Shown piece by piece: positions 7,659-15,061 of a stretch of DNA of 64,000 bases. The first letter of the stretch is position 1; each line of letters begins with the position of its first letter. The notes under the pieces were generated by a model. That model saw only the letters and a program-made list of their open reading frames with translations, was not told the origin of the DNA and ran no database searches. This DNA comes from Bacillus sp. Marseille-Q1617. GTDB lineage: Bacteria > Bacillota > Bacilli > Bacillales > Bacillaceae_B. The position numbers and the translations under genes were made by a program. The DNA lies in contig NZ_CAHJXM010000001.1 of assembly GCF_903645295.1 (NCBI RefSeq), positions 2,047,501 to 2,111,500 of the forward strand, given 5' to 3'.

Positions 7659-8816
7659 CTATTGTGGAACTCCATCCATCATATGCGAAACCATTTCATC
7701 TTCCGTATATGTGATAAACCCATTTTTTTGAGCAAAATCAAGCGGGTATATTCGATAATTCTTATAATTATTTTCCGCTACAAATGTAGGGTGGAATTCG
7801 ATTGATGGATAAGTAATGACAGCCCCGGCAGGATTTCGCTGTTTTTCAACCTGGACCTCCGCCACACCGCCAATGTCTTTGAAATCATCTTTTTGGCCAG
7901 ATAGGAAATTCCCCAGTGAATAGATAACGACGGCGTCACGACCGTCACTTGTTTTATACGTCTGGATCGGCTGAAGTACGTGAGGATGATGGCCAAAAAT
8001 GATATCAGCCCCGTTTTCAGTAAGTACTTTCGCTAATCTTTGCTGTTCTTCCGTTGGAAAACGTTGATACTCATTACCCCAATGCAGGCTCATGACCACC
8101 AGATCAATATCCATTGTCCTGGCTTTCTTGATCTCTGCTACCATTTTCTGTTCATCCAGAAGATTGACCAAGTAATCCTTTCCCTCAGGTACCGGAATTC
8201 CATTGGTGCCATACGTATAGGAAAGAAGTGCGAACTTGATTCCATTAACATTGAAGGTGCGGATTTTTTCTTTGTCTTCTGGACTTTTAAAAGCACCTAC
8301 ATACGGCATTGAAATCTCTTCATAATAATCGATTGCACTCAGCAGTCCTTCTTCTCCCTGATCCAGTGAATGATTATTTGCTGTAGTGACTGCATCAACC
8401 CCTACTTCCTGAAGAGACTTTACAATTTCTTTTGGGCTGTTGAAGAGAGGGTAGCTTGATAAACCGATTTCACTTCCTCCCGGGGTGGATTCCTGATTGG
8501 CAATCAAAAAGTCAGGTTCGGACAATATATCCCTCACCGGTGCAAACATGGGCAAGAAATCATATTGAGAGCCTGATTTTGCATCATTATAAACAGTATT
8601 ATGAAGAAGTATGTCACCGATGGCTGCAATGCTGGCAGTAGACTTCATCGTTTTACCTTCTGCCTGGACTTCTCTTGTTGCATGAAGAAGGGACGTACCC
8701 TTTTCAGGCTGTTTATCTGAATTCCAGCTTTTATACTGATCCATCATTAGATATCCTGTAATAAGCATTAATGGAATCACTAGTATCAAACTCGTTACGT
8801 ATAGCTTTCTGTTCAT
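7659..8816 (-). CDS. CapA/PgsA-type membrane-anchored metallophosphatase-fold protein
   Basis: About 385 residues: an N-terminal membrane anchor (roughly 7-26) followed by a CapA domain. Its marks are AAIGDILLH, the NQEST block, TTANNHSLDQG, SLHWGNEY and GHHPHVLQPI, which supply the Asp, Asn and His residues of the calcineurin-like fold. CapA proteins act in capsule or poly-gamma-glutamate assembly outside the membrane. No capB or capC lies nearby, so the partner is unknown and it may be a stand-alone member like B. subtilis YwtB relatives. The start is ATG 8816 behind AAAGGGG; the ATG at 8843 is upstream of it. Confidence 0.85.
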   Translation of the reverse strand: MNRKLYVTSLILVIPLMLITGYLMMDQYKSWNSDKQPEKGTSLLHATREVQAEGKTMKSTASIAAIGDILLHNTVYNDAKSGSQYDFLPMFAPVRDILSEPDFLIANQESTPGGSEIGLSSYPLFNSPKEIVKSLQEVGVDAVTTANNHSLDQGEEGLLSAIDYYEEISMPYVGAFKSPEDKEKIRTFNVNGIKFALLSYTYGTNGIPVPEGKDYLVNLLDEQKMVAEIKKARTMDIDLVVMSLHWGNEYQRFPTEEQQRLAKVLTENGADIIFGHHPHVLQPIQTYKTSDGRDAVVIYSLGNFLSGQKDDFKDIGGVAEVQVEKQRNPAGAVITYPSIEFHPTFVAENNYKNYRIYPLDFAQKNGFITYTEDEMVSHMMDGVPQ

Positions 8817-9032
8817 GTTCAAACCCCTTTGTCCTCTTTTCATATGTTTTTCTTACTATTTTACAGTAAAAAAATGAAAAGCGGGAGATGCAATTTTTTT
8901 ACCATTATTGACGATACTTTATAGAATTAACCGCACTTTCAATTTACTCAGCACTGTTCGATATACGCAGTTTCTTTTCTTGGTCTGCAAACAAGTGGAG
9001 ACGAGCTTTATACGTGTGAATCGGCGAATGCA

Positions 9033-9099
9033 AAAGCGGCTTAAAACCGTTCAATTCGCTGCCGTTTCTGGCGTGAAATGACTGGTTTTAAGCCGCTTT
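9033..9099 (-). terminator. 16-bp perfect inverted repeat after plsY, probable terminator with a long loop
   Basis: AAAGCGGCTTAAAACC (9033-9048) and GGTTTTAAGCCGCTTT (9084-9099) match perfectly, with 35 bases between. Read on the minus strand it follows the plsY stop codon within four bases and ends in TTTT, which fits an intrinsic terminator, though the loop is unusually long. Confidence 0.7.
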
Positions 9100-9102
9100 A
9101 AG

Positions 9103-9690
9103 TTAAAGCCATTTAATTTTAGGTTCGGTTCTGTTTTTGATTCGTACAATATTTGCTCGGTGTCTATAGATAACGAAGAAGGCTAGAACACCGACTACGG
9201 TCATCAAGGGAATATCCCCCGTGAATAAAGTATAAGTAAAAGCAATAATGGCAGCAAGCATAGATGATAATGATACGTATTTAGACACATACAGACCTAA
9301 AAAGAAAACGGCAAGTAATATCAGAAATAATAGCGGATCATATCCCAATAGGACACCGCCTGAGGTTGCAACGGCTTTGCCGCCCCTGAAGTTTGCAAAA
9401 AGAGGATACATGTGACCGATAACGGCAAAAATACCTGCCACCAGCATAAACATCTTTGGTTCAACACTGAAAAACAGAGGTAATAACGTAGCGGCCGTTC
9501 CTTTTAGGATGTCCATGATGGTTACGACCATGCCGGCCTTCACCCCAAGTGTTCTGAACGTGTTCGTACCGCCAAGGTTTCCGCTCCCATGCTCACGGAT
9601 ATCGATCCCATAGAATTTTTTTCCGATGATCAACCCTGAGGGGATGGAGCCCAGGATATAAGCTATAACAAGAATAAGGGCATAAATCAT
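9103..9690 (-). CDS. plsY: acyl-phosphate:glycerol-3-phosphate acyltransferase PlsY
   Basis: About 195 residues, five or six membrane helices. PlsY transfers an acyl group from acyl-phosphate to glycerol-3-phosphate, the first step of phospholipid synthesis. The three conserved cytoplasmic motifs are visible: [11 protein letters not shown] near the start, [10 protein letters not shown] at about residues 36-45, and [10 protein letters not shown] at about 104-113. The start is ATG 9690, eight bases after AAAGGAG; the GTG at 9696 is too close to that site. Its place before parE matches yneS in B. subtilis, but here a permease, an ABC importer and repeats separate it from yneT-parEC. Confidence 0.95.
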   Translation of the reverse strand: MIYALILVIAYILGSIPSGLIIGKKFYGIDIREHGSGNLGGTNTFRTLGVKAGMVVTIMDILKGTAATLLPLFFSVEPKMFMLVAGIFAVIGHMYPLFANFRGGKAVATSGGVLLGYDPLLFLILLAVFFLGLYVSKYVSLSSMLAAIIAFTYTLFTGDIPLMTVVGVLAFFVIYRHRANIVRIKNRTEPKIKWL

Positions 9691-9742
9691 GATCACTGCT
9701 CCTTTAAATATGTAGTGATAAAGTATAAATTTACTCGTATGA

Positions 9743-9865
9743 TTGTCCAGCTCCGGCGGCTAGAAGCTCGAGACATAAGTCATGCCATCCAAAAAGGCAA
9801 ATTGCGCCTTTATGGATGCCCTGTCCTATGCTTGTCGCTTCTGAACGAGCCGCCTCCGCTTTTCG
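9743..9865. repeat. structured tandem repeat, copy 1
   Basis: A 123-base unit beginning TTGTCCAGCTCCGGCGGCTAG and ending CGCCTCCGCTTTTCG. It can fold on itself through nested pairings: GGCGGCT with AGCCGCC, AGAAGC with GCTTCT, CATCCA with TGGATG, and AAAGGC with GCCTTT. It lies in the region upstream of plsY. Similar GC-rich intergenic units are, from memory, scattered in Bacillus-group genomes; no search was run. Confidence 0.8.
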
Positions 9866-9867
9866 AT

Positions 9868-9991
9868 TTGTCCAGCTCCGGCGGCTAGCCCCTCGAGGTC
9901 ATAAGCTAAATGGTCCAAGAAGGCAAAAAGCGCCTTCCCGGCCCATTCATCTTATGCTTGTCGGGGCTGAGCAAGCCGCCTCCGCTTTTCG
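9868..9991. repeat. structured tandem repeat, copy 2
   Basis: A 124-base second copy, head to tail with the first and two bases away. The outer GGCGGCT/AGCCGCC stem is identical; the next stem is AGCCCC with GGGGCT in place of AGAAGC with GCTTCT; CATAAG pairs with CTTATG; the tip is GAAGGC with GCCTTC. The changes between copies keep the pairing. Confidence 0.8.
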
Positions 9992-10219
9992 GGAGTGCGT
10001 TCTCTATTTTAACATGTTTTCCATTAAAACGGGAGAAAATCAGGATTTTTTTAGTACCTGTTCATAAAACTAGATGATATTTTATATAATAAGACGTTTT
10101 CACATGTTTCAACTCTTCTATATGATAAAATGAATACACTTAATTATTTGGCTATGTTAATCACCATACATTTGTATTGTAGCAGAGCCTATTTTATTGA
10201 ATTGAAGGTGAATATATTT

Positions 10220-11512
10220 ATGCATTTATTTTTATCAGCTTTTCAATGGGTGGCGTTCATGGTTGCTGGATCAATTGCCGCTCCCATTGCAATTGCTGAT
10301 TTATTTCAGTTATCTCCAGCAGAGACCGCCGGATTCATACAGCGGACCATTTTCGTATTGGGAGCAGCCAGTCTCATCCAGGCACTGATCGGACATAAAC
10401 TGCCAATCAACGAGGGACCTGCAGGCCTTTGGTGGGGTGTTTTTGCCATCTATGCAGGATTTTCAGGCACTCTATACAGCAGCCATGAAAAAGTATTAAC
10501 TGTTTTACAAGGAGGCATGATTGTCAGCGGAATCATCTTTTTCCTTCTTAGTGCGACTGGGCTTTTAAGAAAATTGACTTCCTTATTTACTCCAACCATC
10601 ACCTTTGTTTATCTGATGCTGTTGATATTGCAGCTGAGCGGTTCTTTTGTTAAAGGCATGTTCGGGCTGAGTGGGGAAGAGGGCACACTGCAGCCTGTCG
10701 TGCTGCTCGGAAGTGTGTTGACGATCCTTCTAGCCCTTTACTTCTCCAGTCATAAAGTAAAGTGGGTACAACAGTATTCCATCATCCTCGCCCTGATTGC
10801 AGGTTGGTTAATTTTTGCGGGGATGGGACTCGGAGGGCTGGTAACCGTTTCAAGTTCCTGGTTCGCTTTACCTGAAATATTCGTATTTGGTGCACCGGCA
10901 TTTGATACCGGGGTAGTCATTACGTCAGTGTTCATCACCTTTCTGCTAACGACCAATATGATCGCGTCGATCAGAGTCATGGAGGAAGTGATGAAGTCAC
11001 AAGGTGAGCCTGTGTATGAACGGTATAATTCAAGCGGCTTTGCTTCAGGTATTAACCAGCTGCTGGGAGGAGTATTTTCTGCCATCGGTTCTGTCCCGAT
11101 ATCCGGCTCTGCCGGCTTTGTGACTGCTACGAAAATGTATCGAATCCTTCCATTCATAGCGGGAAGCGCGATGATCATCGTTATCAGCCTGGTTCCCAAG
11201 GTGATGAATGTATTCGCAAGTTTACCCGCCCCGGTCGGGTACGCCGTCACAACAGTCATTTTTATAAAGATGGTCGGTCTTGCTTTGGGTGAATATCAAA
11301 AAGAAACGAACTTGGAGCGCACCCATTTTGTCGCTGGCATCTCCCTTATTGTCGGGGTGGGTGCCATGTTTGTACCCCCATCTGCGTTTAAAGATGTGCC
11401 TGTGGCAGCAGCCTCCATACTTAATAATGGGCTCATACTTGGTACCGTTACGGGAATAGTGGTGGAGCAGACAATCAAGTCAAGAACAGATAAATCCATG
11501 AAAAGCGAGTAA
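10220..11512 (+). CDS. ywdJ: NCS2-type nucleobase permease (YwdJ-like)
   Basis: About 430 residues with roughly 12 membrane helices, of the xanthine/uracil permease (NCS2) family, importing a purine or pyrimidine base with protons. An INEGPAGLWWG segment in helix 3 and a SGSAGFVTATK segment further on sit where NCS2 carriers place their substrate-binding helices; sequence outside them is divergent, so the substrate is uncertain. The start is ATG 10220, nine bases after GAAGGTG; the frame to 10130 adds 30 residues with no ribosome site. It stands alone between the repeat pair and an ABC importer. Confidence 0.78.
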   Translation: MHLFLSAFQWVAFMVAGSIAAPIAIADLFQLSPAETAGFIQRTIFVLGAASLIQALIGHKLPINEGPAGLWWGVFAIYAGFSGTLYSSHEKVLTVLQGGMIVSGIIFFLLSATGLLRKLTSLFTPTITFVYLMLLILQLSGSFVKGMFGLSGEEGTLQPVVLLGSVLTILLALYFSSHKVKWVQQYSIILALIAGWLIFAGMGLGGLVTVSSSWFALPEIFVFGAPAFDTGVVITSVFITFLLTTNMIASIRVMEEVMKSQGEPVYERYNSSGFASGINQLLGGVFSAIGSVPISGSAGFVTATKMYRILPFIAGSAMIIVISLVPKVMNVFASLPAPVGYAVTTVIFIKMVGLALGEYQKETNLERTHFVAGISLIVGVGAMFVPPSAFKDVPVAAASILNNGLILGTVTGIVVEQTIKSRTDKSMKSE

Positions 11513-11537
11513 ACTATTTGTTTACTTGCTTTTTTTC
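11502..11537 (+). terminator. intrinsic terminator overlapping the permease stop codon
   Basis: AGCGAGTAAAC pairs with GTTTACTTGCT and is followed by a seven-T run; the TAA stop lies in the stem. Confidence 0.9.
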
Positions 11538-11650
11538 GTATAGCATTAGGATGGTGGAAGATTTTTCATCAAAGACTACCTATATGTTTACCTATTTGGT
11601 TCTGCGGGTATTCTTAATATGTTTAGATTAGATTTCAGGCAGGTGATTAT

Positions 11651-12628
11651 ATGATTGAATTCAAGAATGTCAAAAAAGTGTACGAAGACGGGACAGAAGC
11701 AATTAAAGGAATCGACTTGACGATTCCCGAGGGGAAACTTGTCGCGTTGATCGGTCCAAGCGGATGCGGTAAAACGACTACGATGAAAATGATCAATAAA
11801 CTGATTGGGCTTACCAGCGGCACAATCACAATCAATGGCAGGGACATATCGGAAGAAGATGAAGTTGAACTGAGAAGGAATATCGGTTATGTCATTCAAC
11901 GGATCGGACTCCTGCCTCATATGAGAATAGAAGAGAATATCAGTCTGATACCGAAACTAAAGGGATGGAAAAAGGAAAAATACGAAAGCAGGGTCGTTGA
12001 ATTGATGAACCTGGTCGGACTCGAACCCGGCATTTACCGAAAAAAATATCCCCTTGAATTGAGCGGAGGACAGCAGCAGCGGGTCGGTGTCATACGTGCT
12101 CTTGCTGCGGAACCGCCAATTATTTTGATGGATGAACCCTTCAGTGCCCTCGACCCCATCAGCAGGGAGCAGCTGCAGGATGAACTGAAACATATCCAAA
12201 ACTCCATACATAAAACAATCGTCTTTGTCACGCATGATATCGACGAAGCGTTGAAAATCGCCGATGAAATTGCCGTCATGCGGGACGGAAGAATCGAGCA
12301 AATCGCAACACCGGGCGAATTGATTACTTCACCCGCCAATGATTTTGTGCGTTCATTTATCGGGGAGCATCGGATTGATGAAGGCAAAAAGGAAATCGTA
12401 ATGGCGGATATCATCGATGAAAATCCAATCTTCCTCCATTATGAAGAATCTGAATATGAGACGATTTCCCACGATGCCACACTCACTGAAGCCGCTGGTA
12501 TTTTTGTTTCCAAAGAGCCTCATACATTGGTTGTGACGAAAGACGGGAAGCATATAGGAAGTGTATCCAGAAGTGATATCCTGAAGGCTGTCGCTTCAGA
12601 AAATAGAAGGGAGGCCCCATCACAATGA
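11651..12628 (+). CDS. glycine betaine/choline-type ABC importer, ATP-binding subunit
   Basis: 325 residues. Walker A is GPSGCGKTT (about 36-44), the signature LSGGQQQRVGV and Walker B ILMDEPFSALDP follow, and the C-terminal part from about residue 250 holds one CBS-like domain, as in OpuBA/OpuCA-type subunits that sense ionic strength. It energises uptake of compatible solutes across the membrane. The stop overlaps the start of the permease gene by four bases (ATGA), so the two are translationally coupled. Exact substrate cannot be read from this subunit. Confidence 0.93.
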   Translation: MIEFKNVKKVYEDGTEAIKGIDLTIPEGKLVALIGPSGCGKTTTMKMINKLIGLTSGTITINGRDISEEDEVELRRNIGYVIQRIGLLPHMRIEENISLIPKLKGWKKEKYESRVVELMNLVGLEPGIYRKKYPLELSGGQQQRVGVIRALAAEPPIILMDEPFSALDPISREQLQDELKHIQNSIHKTIVFVTHDIDEALKIADEIAVMRDGRIEQIATPGELITSPANDFVRSFIGEHRIDEGKKEIVMADIIDENPIFLHYEESEYETISHDATLTEAAGIFVSKEPHTLVVTKDGKHIGSVSRSDILKAVASENRREAPSQ

Positions 12629-13278
12629 TCCAAACCCTCTCATTTATCAATACGCTCACAACCCGCTCGGATGATATCATGACCGGACTGGTTGAACATC
12701 TTTATCTATCGTTCATCTCGATATTTATTGCGATTGTGATTTCACTGCCTCTTGGAATCTACATATCGAGGAAGAAGCAGATCGCAGAGTTCTATATAGG
12801 GATAACAGCTGTCTTCCAAACGATACCAAGTCTGGCCCTGTTTGGATTTTTGATTCCTTTGCTCGGTACGGGAAATACAACGGCGATCATCGCGCTTACT
12901 GTCTATGCACTGCTTCCAATCCTCAGAAATACGTTTACCGGGATCGCAGGAGTGGATGAAGGTGTCATAGAAGCGGGAAAAGGAATGGGAATGACCAATT
13001 CACAGCTATTATTCAAGATTGAACTCCCGCTTGCCCTGCCTTTCATCATGGCCGGAATACGCACGGCTACTGTGTTGACGGTAGGTGTTGCAACACTTGC
13101 GACATTCGTTGGAGCCGGAGGGCTTGGAGACCTGATATACCGCGGGCTTTCGACGTGGAATAATTCACTCGTTCTTGCCGGGGCAATTCCGGCCGCACTG
13201 TTGGCATTATTTTTTGATTTTCTGTTAAGACTTCTGGAAAAGGCAACAACCCCAAAAGGGTTGAAAGCCCGAAAATAA
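12625..13278 (+). CDS. glycine betaine/choline-type ABC importer, permease subunit
   Basis: 217 residues with about six membrane helices and the inner-membrane component loop EAGKGMGMTNSQLLFKIELPLA that contacts the ATPase. It is of the OpuBB/OpuCB type. The start overlaps the ATPase stop by four bases. Only one permease gene is present, while opuB and opuC of B. subtilis have two, so this subunit probably forms a homodimer. Confidence 0.92.
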   Translation: MIQTLSFINTLTTRSDDIMTGLVEHLYLSFISIFIAIVISLPLGIYISRKKQIAEFYIGITAVFQTIPSLALFGFLIPLLGTGNTTAIIALTVYALLPILRNTFTGIAGVDEGVIEAGKGMGMTNSQLLFKIELPLALPFIMAGIRTATVLTVGVATLATFVGAGGLGDLIYRGLSTWNNSLVLAGAIPAALLALFFDFLLRLLEKATTPKGLKARK

Positions 13279-13302
13279 ATCACACAAAAAAGGAGCATAC
13301 AT

Positions 13303-14202
13303 ATGAAAAAGATACTTACCCCATTCATTATCCTGCTGGCAGCTTCGATCATCATTGCGGGCTGCGGCAATAACGGAGGGAAGGAAACGATTACAGTATC
13401 AGGTAAAATGTGGACAGAACAATTCATCCTGACACATATCATGGCTGAGCTATTGAAGGAAAAGACAGACCTTGATGTGAAAGTTGAAGAAGGCCTGGGT
13501 GAGGTATCGATCCTGACTCCCGCTCTTGAAAAAGGAGATATCGATGTGTATGTAGAGTATACCGGAACCGGACTGGAAGCGGTTCTTAAAGAACAGGCAG
13601 AGGAAGGGGCTTCAGGTGACGAGATACTGGATCAGGTCCGAAAAGGATATGAAGAAAAATTCAATGTGACCTGGCTTAAGCCTCTTGGATTCGAAAATAC
13701 GTATACACTTGCCTACACAGAGGATCAGGATTTTAATGCAAAAACATTTTCTGACTTAGTGCCCCTTTCAAAGGACCTTAGCTTCGGAGCCCCTCACCAG
13801 TTCTATGAACGCGAGGGAGACGGCTACGATGCTTTCTCAAAAGAATACGGCTTCGAGTTTAAGAAAAAAGAAAGCTATGATCCTAATATTATGTATGAGG
13901 CTGTGAAAAACGGAGATGTGGATATCATCCCTGCCTTTACTACCGATGGAAGAATCGAACGATACAATCTAAAGTCAACAAAAGATGATAAAGGCTTCTT
14001 CCCTCCATACGATGCAGCACCGATCATCCGCCAGGAAGTATTGAAAGAACATCCTGAGGTGGAAAAAGCATTAAATGAATTAGCGGGTCAGATATCTGAA
14101 AAAGAAATGAGTGAAATGAACGCAAAAGTGGATATCGATAAAAAAGAACCAAAAGATGTGGCACGTGAATTCCTCATTTCAAAAGGTTTTATAAAAGAAT
14201 AA
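13303..14202 (+). CDS. glycine betaine/choline-type ABC importer, substrate-binding lipoprotein
   Basis: 299 residues. The N-terminus has a lipoprotein signal ending in the lipobox IAGC (Cys about residue 21), so the protein is tethered outside the membrane. The body is the OpuAC/QAT-type binding fold: KMWTEQFILTHI, ALEKGDIDVYVEYTGTGL and DIIPAFTTDGRI are its conserved blocks. It delivers a quaternary amine to the permease. It lies 24 bases after the permease gene and closes the operon before a terminator. Confidence 0.93.
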   Translation: MKKILTPFIILLAASIIIAGCGNNGGKETITVSGKMWTEQFILTHIMAELLKEKTDLDVKVEEGLGEVSILTPALEKGDIDVYVEYTGTGLEAVLKEQAEEGASGDEILDQVRKGYEEKFNVTWLKPLGFENTYTLAYTEDQDFNAKTFSDLVPLSKDLSFGAPHQFYEREGDGYDAFSKEYGFEFKKKESYDPNIMYEAVKNGDVDIIPAFTTDGRIERYNLKSTKDDKGFFPPYDAAPIIRQEVLKEHPEVEKALNELAGQISEKEMSEMNAKVDIDKKEPKDVAREFLISKGFIKE

Positions 14203-14210
14203 TCAAAAAT

Positions 14211-14246
14211 AAAGTGAATCCTTTTAATCGGATTCACTTTATCTTT
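14211..14246 (+). terminator. intrinsic terminator of the ABC importer operon
   Basis: AAAGTGAATCC pairs with GGATTCACTTT, followed by ATCTTT. Confidence 0.9.
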
Positions 14247-14354
14247 AAAGGAACATATTCATAAAATTTTGAAAAATAAAGGAAATTATGCTATAAAAAT
14301 AGAATAGGACTTTAGAACGCATGAAATAGATATTCAAAAGGACGGTGCATTCTC

Positions 14355-14765
14355 ATGATAGAAAATCCAACACGTGAAGAAATGGGACAAATATTGAAGA
14401 ACTCGAAGCGGATTGCAGTCGTTGGATTAAGCGACAATCCGGATCGTACCTCCCATTCTGTGTCAAAGGCAATGCAGGACCAAGGCTACGAAATCATCCC
14501 GGTTAACCCTACAATCGATTCCGCTCTTGGGATAAAAGCGGTCTCTTCATTAGAGGAAATCGAAGGATCCGTTGATATTGTCAATGTGTTCAGGCGTTCG
14601 GAATTCCTTCCCGAAATTGCAAGAGAATTTGATAAAATAGATGCTAAGGTTTTCTGGGCTCAACTGGGTGTCATGAATGATGAGGCTTACTCTTTCCTCA
14701 AAGAACGCGGATATACAGTGATCATGGATCGATGCATTAAGGTTGAACATGCTTTAACCAAATAG
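14355..14765 (+). CDS. yneT: CoA-binding domain protein YneT
   Basis: 136 residues forming a single Rossmann-type CoA-binding domain, like the N-terminal part of succinyl-CoA ligase alpha. AVVGLSDNPDRTSHSV is the nucleotide-loop region, followed by VNPT, VFRRSEF and FWAQLGV, and a conserved Cys in MDRCIKVEH. No catalytic partner is encoded nearby. Its place just before parE is the same as yneT in B. subtilis. The role is unknown. Confidence 0.88.
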   Translation: MIENPTREEMGQILKNSKRIAVVGLSDNPDRTSHSVSKAMQDQGYEIIPVNPTIDSALGIKAVSSLEEIEGSVDIVNVFRRSEFLPEIAREFDKIDAKVFWAQLGVMNDEAYSFLKERGYTVIMDRCIKVEHALTK

Positions 14766-14777
14766 TTCCCACTAGGT

Positions 14778-14807
14778 GCAAGCGGCGTCTACCGCTTGCT
14801 TTTTTTT
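14778..14807 (+). terminator. intrinsic terminator of yneT
   Basis: GCAAGCGG pairs with CCGCTTGC over a six-base loop and runs into eight T residues. Confidence 0.94.
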
Positions 14808-14968
14808 CGGATAATTGAATCAATCGCTTTCACAACGGAATTCAAGCATCAAGGCCGGGGGTCATCCTCCAGGAGCACAGTATTAATCAGAAAATTAATT
14901 TGCGAAAATCAAATAAAACGCTACAATATAGCATAGTGGTTTACCTAAAATGACGAAAAACAGGTAAA

Positions 14969-14993
14969 CGAACAAATGTTCTTATGTTATAGT
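14969..14993 (+). promoter_or_regulatory. LexA (DinR) box over the parE promoter
   Basis: CGAACAAATGTTCT (14969-14982) matches the Bacillus LexA box CGAAC-N4-GTTCG in all but the last base. A TATAGT -10 follows at 14988-14993, so the box sits between -35 and -10 where a repressor would block. B. subtilis parEC is a known LexA target, which supports the call. Confidence 0.75.
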
Positions 14994-15061
14994 AATAATA
15001 GAACATAGAAATCCGTATAGAAGTTTAGATACGGGCAGTGAAGTTTGAAAGGGGAATGTTC

